From NCBI RefSeq assembly GCF_009769735.1, contig NZ_WSRO01000002.1, positions 682,001 to 746,000 on the forward strand: 64,000 bases of DNA, given 5' to 3'. The stretch's first letter is position 1. The number at the start of each line of letters is the position of its first letter. This document shows positions 33,559 to 41,520 of the stretch, one piece after another. This DNA comes from Streptomyces sp. BA2 (GTDB lineage: Bacteria; Actinomycetota; Actinomycetes; Streptomycetales; Streptomycetaceae). The translations under genes and the position numbers were made by a program. Under the pieces are notes generated by a model. The model saw nothing but the letters and a program-made list of their open reading frames with translations. It was not told the origin of the DNA and searched no databases.

Positions 33559-34016
33559 CTAGGCGGCGCCTCCGTTGATGAGCTGGAAGAGACGCTCTGC
33601 GGCCTGCTCAGAGATCTTCGGCGTGGGTCTAAGCGGCTTCGCGCCGGGCCGTCGAGTGGGCTCCGGCGCGGCGGGCTGGTCACGCTTCTTCTCGACGTGG
33701 GAGCAGATATAGACGTGCTCCAGACGCCGGATCGCATCAAGCACGGATGCCGTGAGCTGCTCCAACTGGCTCCAGCGGCCCTTCTCCGGCTCGCCCTTCT
33801 CCGCCTGCTCGGCCAGCTCTTCATCCGTAAGCAGGTTGCGGAGCGCGGTCATCGTCGACGACTCAGGCGGCAGGTGCTGGATCAGGACCCGCAACTGCCG
33901 CCACGTCATCGCCCCGCGGTGCACGTCCAAGACATCCCGCTGGTAGAAGCGCCAGAGATCGGCCTCTACCGCCTCCGAGTGCGCCTCGTAGACCTGTTGG
34001 GTCCATGCGATTTTCC
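33559..34016 (-). CDS. tail assembly chaperone, second (frameshifted) part
   Basis: The -1 frame after the slippery site: IAWTQQVYEAHSEAVEADLW, then ...MTWRQLRVLIQHLPPESSTM and a C-terminal KISEQAAERLFQLINGGAA. By analogy with lambda gpG-T this part is made only as a fusion with the first ORF; its only internal starts (ATG at 33930 and 33909) lack a good ribosome site. It should bind the tape measure protein and major tail protein during tail assembly. Confidence 0.82.
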
Positions 34017-34415
34017 CTGGCTCTCCGGCGCCTGCTCGCTGGCCTCACCGATGAACTCGCCGAACTCCCCATTCGTCGGGTCGAGATCCTCATACAGCTC
34101 GAAGTCGTCCGGGTGGATGGCAAGCTCGGCGAACGCGTCGATCTGGCCGGAGTTCAGCAGCCGGTTCCACGACTGCCTCCACACCATCGGCGGCAGAACC
34201 CGCAGCTCCTCGCCACGCAGCGTGGCGGTCACGTAGCCGCCGAGCGCCTCGGACTCCTGGGCCTCAGCGGCGTCGTCATCCTCGTCGTCGAAGTCCTCGT
34301 CGGGCTCGACGTCCGGGACGACGACGTCCGTCTTGCGGGGCGGCCGGGCGGCAGCAGTCTTCTTGCGGGCGGCGGGCTTCGTGCGGGCGGTTGCGGTCCT
34401 GGCATTGGCAGCCAT
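33966..34415 (-). CDS. tail assembly chaperone, first part
   Basis: 149 residues. A basic N terminus (ARTKPAARKKTAAARPP) and an acidic stretch (DVEPDEDFDDEDDD) precede the folded part (YVTATLRGEELRVLPP, WRQSWNRLLNSGQIDAFAEL). It ends shortly after the slippery site as QGKSHGPNRSTRRTRRR, a tail read mostly as basic residues because it overlaps the coding frame of the second part. GAGAGG precedes the ATG at 34415. Confidence 0.82.
   Translation of the reverse strand: MAANARTATARTKPAARKKTAAARPPRKTDVVVPDVEPDEDFDDEDDDAAEAQESEALGGYVTATLRGEELRVLPPMVWRQSWNRLLNSGQIDAFAELAIHPDDFELYEDLDPTNGEFGEFIGEASEQAPESQGKSHGPNRSTRRTRRR
34011..34017 (-). promoter_or_regulatory. GGGAAAA -1 programmed frameshift site
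   Basis: On the minus strand the zero frame reads CAG-GGA-AAA-TCG; slipping back one base gives GGG-AAA-ATC and continues into the long second frame. G GGA AAA is a canonical bacterial/phage slippery heptamer, at the expected point between two overlapping chaperone genes. Confidence 0.85.
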
Positions 34416-34509
34416 GGCGCGGGCCTCTCGTTCGTCTATGGCGCGGGCGTGGGAAGGGAGGTGGACGGGCCGGGCCCGCGTGCGCAGCCCGTCCACCAGT
34501 CAGAGGGGG

Positions 34510-35094
34510 TCAGGAGCCGGTGTAGTCGGGCGTCGCCGGGACCGAGTCCGTGTGGTAGACGGTGTTCCCAGCAGCGTCCGGGTAGGCGGTGACGGTGATC
34601 TCGTAGCCGGACATCTCGTCCTGCTTGAACGTCACGTCGGAGCGGTCGGAGACTTCACCCTGGGGGACGTAGAAGCCCTTGGCGGTGTCTCCGTCCATGA
34701 CGAGGAACCACCAGGCGCGGCGGTCCGGCACCGGGCTCGCGGTCTCCGCGAAGCTCGTGATGCCGGAGACGGGCTCCAGTTCGGCGGCCGGAATCCGGTA
34801 CATGATCGACTGGACGGCGACGCGGGCGGTCTCCCACAGGGTGACCTTGAACGTGCGCACCGACTTGGTGATCTGCGTGCGGAACGGCGACGTCAGACCC
34901 CAGGGAGTGAACTCCTGCGAGTCCTCGTCGAAGCCGTAGGTCAGACCGTCGTCCGAGATCGCACCGAGCGGCTCCCACGGAGAGAGCGGCTGAACGAGAG
35001 GCGACGCAGGCGCAGTAGTGCCCGTGTCGCCTACCCAACCCCCTCCATTTGCTCCGATAACCGTCAAATCGGCGGCGCGGGTGATGTTGACCAT
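34510..35094 (-). CDS. major tail protein
   Basis: 194 residues, beta-rich, MVNITRAADLTVIGANGGG, with DRSDVTFKQDEMSGYEITVT near the C terminus as in tail-tube proteins of actinophages. Polymerises around the tape measure to form the tail tube. ATG at 35094 has GGAGACAAC just upstream. Position between the tail terminator and the chaperones is the standard one. Confidence 0.85.
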   Translation of the reverse strand: MVNITRAADLTVIGANGGGWVGDTGTTAPASPLVQPLSPWEPLGAISDDGLTYGFDEDSQEFTPWGLTSPFRTQITKSVRTFKVTLWETARVAVQSIMYRIPAAELEPVSGITSFAETASPVPDRRAWWFLVMDGDTAKGFYVPQGEVSDRSDVTFKQDEMSGYEITVTAYPDAAGNTVYHTDSVPATPDYTGS

Positions 35095-35161
35095 CGTTGT
35101 CTCCAGACATGCGTGAAGCCCGCGCACGGGCGGGATCAGGGGGGCGCGGGCCCGCAAACGG

Positions 35162-35554
35162 TCAGGAGACCGGGTGGCTATAGATCTCGAAGGAAGCACC
35201 GAAACGGCGCAGGGCTGGGTTCTCGTAGGAGCGCCACGAGGGCGCAGCGATGGTTCGCGCCATGGTGAACACGGCGGAATCGGTGACGGCGCCGCTCAAC
35301 TCCGACAGGAGCACTGAACGCGCCTGCGCCATCAAGGCCGACGCCGCCGGGCGCGTAGCCGCGTAGACGTCGACTTCGACAAAGGCCCGGTCTAGCCGAA
35401 GGGTGTCGTCGTCACCGCCGACGCGCTGCAACTGGATGACCGGCAGGACATCGGCCAGGTTGGCGGGCAAATCGGTGAGTACGCGGACGGTGAGCCTGGC
35501 GTGCAGCCAGGCGACCAGTTCGGCCTCAATGTCCACGCTGCCGACTGCCGCCAC
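35162..35554 (-). CDS. tail terminator protein
   Basis: 130 residues: VAWLHARLTVRVLTDLPANL, LPVIQLQRVGGDDDTLRLDR and FVEVDVYAATRPAASALMAQ match the small tail-terminator/DUF3168-like fold that caps the tail tube. GTG start is directly adjacent to the stop of the upstream gene. Confidence 0.75.
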   Translation of the reverse strand: MAAVGSVDIEAELVAWLHARLTVRVLTDLPANLADVLPVIQLQRVGGDDDTLRLDRAFVEVDVYAATRPAASALMAQARSVLLSELSGAVTDSAVFTMARTIAAPSWRSYENPALRRFGASFEIYSHPVS

Positions 35555-35880
35555 TAGTTCCGCCCGCCTATCAGGGCGGCGCGAAGGAGTACGTGATGGG
35601 CGGGCACTCGCTCGGTGCCGTACTCGACCCAGCGGGCGTAATAGGCGCTGTTGCGAACATAGGCGACCGCGCGGTCGTGGCGGCGGCCGCCGCGAGAGGT
35701 GCTATCGGTCGACCAGGAGGCCTTGTAGTGGCCGGCGCGGGGATCGCTCTCGTCGATCGGCGACATCGCTACGGCCGCGGACTTGATGACCTCGGCTCGG
35801 CGCAGCATCTCGGCTTGGATCATCGGCGAACGCAGCAGCTCGCCCACGCCTGTCCGGGACATCTTGAATCGTGCAGCCAT
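35554..35880 (-). CDS. HK97-gp10-like tail completion protein
   Basis: 108 residues ending with SAYYARWVEYGTERVPAHHV, the C-terminal signature of HK97 gp10-like proteins that join head and tail. ATG at 35880. The start of the tail terminator overlaps its stop. Confidence 0.82.
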   Translation of the reverse strand: MAARFKMSRTGVGELLRSPMIQAEMLRRAEVIKSAAVAMSPIDESDPRAGHYKASWSTDSTSRGGRRHDRAVAYVRNSAYYARWVEYGTERVPAHHVLLRAALIGGRN

Positions 35881-35921
35881 GCCCTCAACTCCTCAACGTG
35901 TGACGACTGGAGGCCTGATGG

Positions 35922-36278
35922 CTAGCCCGTGACGAGTTCGAGTGCCACCACAACCGGGCCTGTGGAGCCGGAGAACGGGGAGCGGAATGAGCCGACGTGG
36001 CCCTCGACTTCGTAGATGTCGTCGCCGACCCTGACGCGGTCGGTGGCACGGATGTCGGTGCCGAAAGGGGCATAGAGCGTCAGGCCTGAGATGACGGTGT
36101 CGCGGTCGCCGACGATCTCGTTCGTTGCGGATCCGGTTCCGTCTCGGGGAGCGACCGCACAGCCGGGCACGGGAATCTCCGCGACCGCGCCTGGTACGTC
36201 GTTGCCGTAGATGTCCTGTGACGTCGATGGTCCCGGCCGGAGGATCGTCACCGTGTCGCCGTGCGGTAGTTCACGCAC
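35922..36278 (-). CDS. head closure (stopper) protein
   Basis: 118 residues, beta-barrel-like: HGDTVTILRPGPSTSQDIYG, VPGCAVAPRDGTGS, VGDDIYEVEGHVGSF. This is the pattern of head-closure proteins that plug the portal after packaging. GTG at 36278 overlaps the 3' end of the glycosyltransferase gene by 8 bases. Confidence 0.75.
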   Translation of the reverse strand: MRELPHGDTVTILRPGPSTSQDIYGNDVPGAVAEIPVPGCAVAPRDGTGSATNEIVGDRDTVISGLTLYAPFGTDIRATDRVRVGDDIYEVEGHVGSFRSPFSGSTGPVVVALELVTG

Positions 36279-37272
36279 GGGCCGCCTCCTCGATGGCTTC
36301 GCACCAGTCGGCGAGGTCTGCGGTGGGGTCGAGTTCGGCGCTGCGGATCTTCGCGCGCTTCGACGCCAGCCGGTAGGCGGACGGCGTCAGCAGCTCCCGG
36401 AGAACGGCTTCCCAGCCATCCACGTCATTCCGATCGACGAAGATCCCCGCCTCGCCGAGCGATTCACACAGACCCGGCGTCGGGTGAGCCAGCACGGGGA
36501 TTCCGGAGGCCATCGCTTCGGCCCCGACACGCCCCCACGACTCGTAGGAGGACGGCATGAGCAGCACCTTCGTGCGGGCGTAGACCTGCTCGCGCATGGC
36601 GCCGCCGTCCACATGCTCGATGATCTCGACGTTCGGCAAGTCCGGGGGGATCTGTTCCCCGTATGCGCCTCGTACCGCCAGAAATGACTGTTCGGGCATC
36701 CGGCGAGCGAGGGCCTCAAGAACACTGGAGCCCTTCTCTGGGCTGCAGTTGATGAGCGTTACGGCCTTGCCGGGATTCGTCGCGTACTCGCCGGCGAACA
36801 CCGGCGGGCGCACAATCAGGCCGCTCTGCGGGAGCACTCCCGCCGGGTACTCGGCGAAGAACAATTCTGCCTCGACCTGCATCCACTGGCTGTTGTAGAC
36901 CGCCAGTGCAGTGCCCCCGGCGGCCATGTCGCGAAAACTGAGCCGATGAGTGTTGTGGCACAGCACCACCAGGGGCTTTCCGAACCCGCGGGCCAGCGAA
37001 GCGGTCGACGGGACGCACTCCAGATGCGACACGACCACGTCCGCGTGGCGCAGGGCTGACGTGAAGTCCAGTCCTGCCCTCAGTGGTACGACCTGGATGC
37101 CGCGGTACTCGTACCGCTCGCGCGCTTCGCCGTACCGGGACAGCCATACCTGTACGTCGTGACCGCGCTCCGCCAAGGGGCGAAGCATGGACACGAGCAT
37201 GTGCTCCGCGCCCGCGTTGTGTTCGGGCGGCATCGCGTGCACTCGGGCGATGATTCGCAGTGGCTTCGTCAC
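36271..37272 (-). CDS. GT4-family glycosyltransferase (copy 1)
   Basis: 333 residues, GT-B fold. N-terminal MPPEHNAGAEHMLVSML is the acceptor-side start, and the C-terminal half has VTLINCSPEKGSSVLEALAR and PSSYESWGRVGAEAMASG with the donor-binding Glu pair. It should transfer a sugar from a nucleotide donor to an unknown acceptor. GTG at 37272 overlaps the connector stop as GTGA, and its 3' end overlaps the stopper gene, so it is an integral part of the head operon. Homologous to the copy at 37885. Confidence 0.88.
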   Translation of the reverse strand: MTKPLRIIARVHAMPPEHNAGAEHMLVSMLRPLAERGHDVQVWLSRYGEARERYEYRGIQVVPLRAGLDFTSALRHADVVVSHLECVPSTASLARGFGKPLVVLCHNTHRLSFRDMAAGGTALAVYNSQWMQVEAELFFAEYPAGVLPQSGLIVRPPVFAGEYATNPGKAVTLINCSPEKGSSVLEALARRMPEQSFLAVRGAYGEQIPPDLPNVEIIEHVDGGAMREQVYARTKVLLMPSSYESWGRVGAEAMASGIPVLAHPTPGLCESLGEAGIFVDRNDVDGWEAVLRELLTPSAYRLASKRAKIRSAELDPTADLADWCEAIEEAARA

Positions 37273-37901
37273 CGCCACCTCGCCGTGGTCATGCCGGACT
37301 TGCGTCGATAGCCCGCAAGTTCCAGCATCTTGCGGTCGTCGTCCGTCATGGCGACGGCCGTTCCGGCGCTCGTTCCGTCCGTGCGGTAGCTGTACGGGCC
37401 GATCGTCTCGCCGGTCACGCCACCTGCCATGGTCGGCGCCGTCAAGGTCCGCAGTGCCATCCGCGCGACTACGGCCACCACATCCGGTGGCACCGCCGTC
37501 TCCCCATGGCTGTAAACCACCCGAAAGGTGCCCGGATAGGCCTCGAAGTCGTCGTCGTACCAGAGCTCTGGCATGTTGATCGACGGGCTCTCGGTCGACG
37601 TGCGGATAACGTCGATGCCGTCCCACTGCCAGCCCACGACGGGAAGGTCCGGGGCCCCTCCGGCTCCGATCGCGACGACGGAGGAGACGTCAATGACAGG
37701 CCGCTGCGGCAGCCGGATCTCGCCCTGCTGCGCCCTCACCACCACAGTGTCGTCGTCGGTGCGCGTGAACTCCCGGCCGGTGAACATGCGGACCAGGGCG
37801 GAGGCGTCGCCGAGCAGCGCCATCCCGCGGGCTTCTTCACCTGCGGTAAGCGGGCGGCCAAGACGGTCAGCAAGATCGCTGACGTTAGCGAGGGGATCCA
37901 C
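37269..37901 (-). CDS. head-tail connector (adaptor) protein
   Basis: 210 residues. Helical N terminus (DPLANVSDLADRLGRPLTAG, ASALVRMFTGREF), a beta-hairpin (EIRLPQRPVIDVSSVVAIG) and C-terminal VVAVVARMALRTLTAP fit gp6/gp15-like adaptors that attach beneath the portal. GTG at 37901 is taken because it overlaps the glycosyltransferase end by 17 bases; no better start was seen. Confidence 0.78.
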   Translation of the reverse strand: MDPLANVSDLADRLGRPLTAGEEARGMALLGDASALVRMFTGREFTRTDDDTVVVRAQQGEIRLPQRPVIDVSSVVAIGAGGAPDLPVVGWQWDGIDVIRTSTESPSINMPELWYDDDFEAYPGTFRVVYSHGETAVPPDVVAVVARMALRTLTAPTMAGGVTGETIGPYSYRTDGTSAGTAVAMTDDDRKMLELAGYRRKSGMTTARWR

Positions 37902-38898
37902 GCTTGGCCACCCCCTCCATTGCCACACACCAGAGATCGAGTTCTGCCTCTGGATCGAGTCCGGCGGCCCGTGCGGCAGCCGCCTTGGACGCCTGCCGGT
38001 AAGTGGTCGGGGCCGTCAGCTGCCGGATGGCGGCCTCCCACGCCTCCAGGTCGTCGCGGTCACAGAAGGATCCGGCCTCGCCGAGCGACTCCATGAGTCC
38101 GGGCGTCGGGTGGGCGATGACGGGAATCCCGGAGCACATCGCCTCGACAGCCACGCGGCCATACGACTCGTAGGACGACGGCGCCAGGAGGATCTTCGTT
38201 CGGGCGTAGACGTCCTTGGCCATGCGATCCCCTGGCGTGTGCGGAACGATCTCCACATTGGGAAGATCCTCACGCACGACCTGATTGCCATAGCCACCGA
38301 TCACGCCCAGGAACTTGCGGCGCGGCATCCGCTCCGCCAGCGCGTAGAAGACCTTCGCGCCCTTCTCCTCGGTCAGGTTGATCAGAGTGATGCGGTCGCC
38401 GGGCGTGGCCGAATAGTCGGCGACCGCCACGGGCGGGTGCACGGTGATTCCCCACGGCATCGGACGGTCGCCGCGGTGGATGCGCCACCACGCCTCAGCA
38501 TCCGCCTGCATCCAGGCCGTGTTGTACACGGCCAGCGTCGGGGACCCCTTCACCAGCCATGACTTCGACTTCTCGAAGGTGTTGTGCAGCAGGTGGACGA
38601 CCGGGATGCGGTTCAGCTCGCCCAGCACGGAGGCGCGAGGCGTGTTCTCCAGATGCGTGACGATCACGTTCGCGCGCCCCGGACCCCGCATCCACCGGCC
38701 CGGGTCCGCCTTGCCGCGGTGAGGATGAACGCTGACGCCGTCGATCTCGTAGGTGTCCTTGGTTTCCGCCGCCTGGGAGAGGAGGACGTCCACGGTGTGC
38801 CCGCGCGCAGCGAGCTCGCGCAGCAGGCTGTGGGCCGCCCATTCGGCGCCCGCATTGTGGGCCGGAGGGTAGGCGTGCAGCATCGCCAGGACGCGCAA
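37885..38898 (-). CDS. GT4-family glycosyltransferase (copy 2)
   Basis: 337 residues, paralogous to copy 1: HAYPPAHNAGAEWAAHSLLR at the N terminus, ITLINLTEEKGAKVFYALAE and PSSYESYGRVAVEAMCSGIP in the donor domain. TTG at 38898 is the preferred start because GGAG precedes it and it aligns with copy 1; ATG at 38883 is the alternative. It lies between the capsid gene and the connector, a place not normally occupied in siphoviruses. Confidence 0.85.
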   Translation of the reverse strand: MRVLAMLHAYPPAHNAGAEWAAHSLLRELAARGHTVDVLLSQAAETKDTYEIDGVSVHPHRGKADPGRWMRGPGRANVIVTHLENTPRASVLGELNRIPVVHLLHNTFEKSKSWLVKGSPTLAVYNTAWMQADAEAWWRIHRGDRPMPWGITVHPPVAVADYSATPGDRITLINLTEEKGAKVFYALAERMPRRKFLGVIGGYGNQVVREDLPNVEIVPHTPGDRMAKDVYARTKILLAPSSYESYGRVAVEAMCSGIPVIAHPTPGLMESLGEAGSFCDRDDLEAWEAAIRQLTAPTTYRQASKAAAARAAGLDPEAELDLWCVAMEGVAKRGSPR

Positions 38899-38954
38899 GG
38901 TGGACTCCGATCTGCCGTCGGCCGGCGATCCCTGAGGGTCGCCGGCCGGACGGG

Positions 38955-39902
38955 TCAGGATGCGGCGGTGGTCGCCTGGACGACCGCGAACGGCGAGCGG
39001 GTTGCCGCGTTGGTGTTCAGGCGGGTCGCCGGGTTGGCCGTGGCGAACGCGACGCGCATGACCACGCGCATGGCGACGGAGTCCTGCTGCATCAGGTTGA
39101 GGAGGACCTTGCCGTCGTCGTCGGAGATGACACCCTCCGTGAACAGCTTGAAGCTGATGTCCTGGCGGACGCCGACGATCGCCTTCGACCAGTCGCCCAT
39201 CAGCAGCTCCGCCTCGGACATGTCCCAGGCGCCGTTGGTGAGCTCCGACATGCCGTAGCCGTACAGGGTGCCGCCGGGCTGGCCCTGCATGTTCGGCTGA
39301 TAGATCGGCAGACCCTGCTCGCTGCGCATGCCGTTCAGCTTCCAGGTGAGTCCCGGACGGCTGATGAAGCCGTTGACGGCGAAGCCGTCCTCGGCGACCT
39401 TCCCTGCGGCGAGGGAGACGTCGACGCCGAAGTCGGCGCCGGCGCCGGTGATGACGGCGTTTCCTGCGGCGACGGCGGACTGGTAGACGGCGGAGGGCCA
39501 CGTGGACGGCTTGTCGAGCCCGAAGAGACCTGCGCCGTCCAGCTTCGCGCCGATCGCCTCGACGAGACGGGGCCGAACCTGCTCCCAGATCGGCATCTGG
39601 GCGTCGTCGAGGTACGCCTCGGGGATCGGCACGATCGCGGCGATCTCTTCGGCGACCAGGTCGACGTTCTTCCAGTCCTGCGCCGTGGTCTGCTTCAGGC
39701 CGGTGTCGCCGCCCACGAAGTAGGCCAGCGGCATGACGTCGAGGACCGGCTGCCGCTGCGTCTTGGACGACATCGGCACGTTGCGGGCCCGCTGCAGCAG
39801 AGAAGAAGCCGCAGGGAGTTCCTGGATGATCTCCGCGGAGACCGGGGTCGGGACGAGCGGATCATTGCTGGCGTCCCGGCTGATGAGCGAGTTGAAAGGC
39901 AC
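38955..39902 (-). CDS. major capsid protein (HK97 fold)
   Basis: 315 residues. SAEIIQELPAASSLLQRARN, MPLAYFVGGDTGLKQTT, WKNVDLVAEEIAAIVPIPEA and the C-terminal RVAFATANPATRLNTNA are typical of HK97-like capsid proteins of actinophages. It forms the icosahedral shell. GTG start at 39902. No obvious delta domain is attached, so the separate scaffold gene upstream fits. Confidence 0.9.
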   Translation of the reverse strand: MPFNSLISRDASNDPLVPTPVSAEIIQELPAASSLLQRARNVPMSSKTQRQPVLDVMPLAYFVGGDTGLKQTTAQDWKNVDLVAEEIAAIVPIPEAYLDDAQMPIWEQVRPRLVEAIGAKLDGAGLFGLDKPSTWPSAVYQSAVAAGNAVITGAGADFGVDVSLAAGKVAEDGFAVNGFISRPGLTWKLNGMRSEQGLPIYQPNMQGQPGGTLYGYGMSELTNGAWDMSEAELLMGDWSKAIVGVRQDISFKLFTEGVISDDDGKVLLNLMQQDSVAMRVVMRVAFATANPATRLNTNAATRSPFAVVQATTAAS

Positions 39903-39973
39903 GGGGTCTCCTTCCGGAAATGCAGCGACCCCGGCCCCGTGCGGGTAATTCCGGTGCTGCGGTGAGGTTCAGA

Positions 39974-40612
39974 TCAGGGAGTACGGCCGGCCATGGTTCG
40001 AATCCACTGGTCGGGGGTTGCCTCGGCGGAGCCGGAGGCGGTCGCTGCGCCCGGTGTCAGGGATTCGACGGGCCGGTGCTGGGTGGCGGCGGACGGAGGC
40101 GCGCTGGCCTTGAGGCGCTCGGCGAGCACCTCGGCGCGCGTGTTGATCTCCTCGTCGCTGCCCGAGCCGAGAAGGTCGATCAGGTCCGGCGGGATGTTGT
40201 GCGTGGCCGCAGCCATGAGGCGGGCGTTCGTCGACTGAAGCTCCGTGAGCTTCTGCTCGACGCTTGTGGCCCGCTCGTTGGCGCGCTGGAGCTCGGACTT
40301 CTGGGTGTCCTCGAACTCGGCGTGCTTCTGTGCGGCCTGGCGCAGCTGGTCGATCTCGTCCTTCGACTTGAAGCCGAGAGCGGCCAGGTGCTTGTTCTCG
40401 TGCTGCCGGGACAGTGCCTTCCACTTGGTCGCTTCGGATTCCCAGTCCGTGATCTCCGCCTTGGCGGCCTCCTGGGCCTGGGGCCCTGAGGTTGTCTTCT
40501 GCTGAGCGGGCGGAGGCGGGGTCTGTGCGGGGATCTGGCCTGCTGCGACGGCTTCGGCGGGGGTCGGAACTGCCGGCGTGCCGCTGGCGGTCTCCGAGGT
40601 GTTCTCGGCCAT
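39974..40612 (-). CDS. capsid scaffolding protein
   Basis: 212 residues: low-complexity Ala/Pro/Gln start, then a long coiled coil (ATKWKALSRQHENKHLAALG, DEIDQLRQAAQKHAEF, ELQRANERATSVEQKLTELQ). Position directly upstream of the capsid gene and the coiled-coil make-up identify it. It organises procapsid assembly and is absent from mature virions. Confidence 0.85.
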   Translation of the reverse strand: MAENTSETASGTPAVPTPAEAVAAGQIPAQTPPPPAQQKTTSGPQAQEAAKAEITDWESEATKWKALSRQHENKHLAALGFKSKDEIDQLRQAAQKHAEFEDTQKSELQRANERATSVEQKLTELQSTNARLMAAATHNIPPDLIDLLGSGSDEEINTRAEVLAERLKASAPPSAATQHRPVESLTPGAATASGSAEATPDQWIRTMAGRTP

Positions 40613-40713
40613 TGATGGGCTCCCGTGTCGGGTGCGCCGCCATGCCGGCGGGCGCGGGGTGGCTACGCGAAAGGCGCCCAGCCGTGTCGGCAGGCGCCTC
40701 GTTGAGGGGTGAT

Positions 40714-40732
40714 CCGGCACCGCGGGTGCCGG
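40714..40732 (-). terminator. hairpin between MuF-like and scaffold genes
   Basis: CCGGCACC and GGTGCCGG pair around GCG; a second imperfect hairpin (GGCGCC ... GGGCGCC followed by TTT on the minus strand) lies at about 40655-40695. In this 128-bp gap they may attenuate readthrough so that capsid and scaffold are transcribed from a separate start. Confidence 0.45.
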
Positions 40733-40740
40733 GTTCGGGG

Positions 40741-41520
40741 TCAGGAGCGCTCGGGTGCCGCGTAGGCGGTGCGCCCCTCTGACTCCCACCAGCGGCGGAA
40801 GGCGTTGACGGCATGCTTGCCGCCGCGTCCTCGTGTGGTCCGCAGCCAGTCGTCATAGAGCTTCTCGGCAATGCCGATGAAGGGTTCGTCGTGCGTGAAT
40901 GCAGGCCATGCCTGGCAGGCGCAGTGATCGTGGTACGAGTTGCCGCCCTTGCGCGGATCGCCAGCCGTTCTGGCCGTCTTGTAGACCGGTCCGCGGCTGG
41001 CGAGCATCGCGCACCAGGCGCACGGATCGTTGTCCGTTACCCTCGCCCAGCCCGTAGCCGATTCGTCGGCCTCGATGGACCGCTTCATCACCGACCGGCC
41101 CCCTTCGAGGGCCAGGTACTGGGTGGTTCCGACCATGCGGACGGCTGCGGCTTCCATGGCCTGCTGAGGGGTCTTGCCTGCGGCAATGGCTCTCTTGAAC
41201 TCGACGGGGCCGGTGACGTCGAGGGCTGACTCTAGGCGGTCCAGCAGTAGCGGAAGCGGGTCCTGGGGCTTGAAGCCGTCCTCTACGGCTGTCGCCGCGC
41301 GCCGGGCATCCGCATAGGAGACGCGCGCGAGTTCCGCCGACTGCTGTCTGCCCTGCTCCACGATGGGAACGAGGGCGGCCCGGACGGCGAGCCAGGACGC
41401 GTCGACCTTCGCCGGATTCATCAGGTCCCGCCACACCTGCAGGACCCGCTGCGCCATGCGTGCCGCTATCAGGGCCTGTATGCCGCGATACCGCTGCGCC
41501 TGGCCCGGATTGGCTGCCAT
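40741..41520 (-). CDS. MuF-like minor head protein
   Basis: 259 residues. A helical N-terminal half and a C-terminal motif DPCAWCAMLASRGPVYKTAR followed by YHDHCACQAWP, the Cys/His cluster of phage head morphogenesis (MuF-like) proteins. ATG overlaps the portal stop by one base (TGATG). Probably ejected or involved in head assembly. Confidence 0.82.
   Translation of the reverse strand: MAANPGQAQRYRGIQALIAARMAQRVLQVWRDLMNPAKVDASWLAVRAALVPIVEQGRQQSAELARVSYADARRAATAVEDGFKPQDPLPLLLDRLESALDVTGPVEFKRAIAAGKTPQQAMEAAAVRMVGTTQYLALEGGRSVMKRSIEADESATGWARVTDNDPCAWCAMLASRGPVYKTARTAGDPRKGGNSYHDHCACQAWPAFTHDEPFIGIAEKLYDDWLRTTRGRGGKHAVNAFRRWWESEGRTAYAAPERS

Noticed and set aside
31915..34236. A 773-codon rightward frame opposite the tape measure and chaperone genes.
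   Set aside because: Leu/Arg-rich composition without motifs; the leftward genes are clearly coding.
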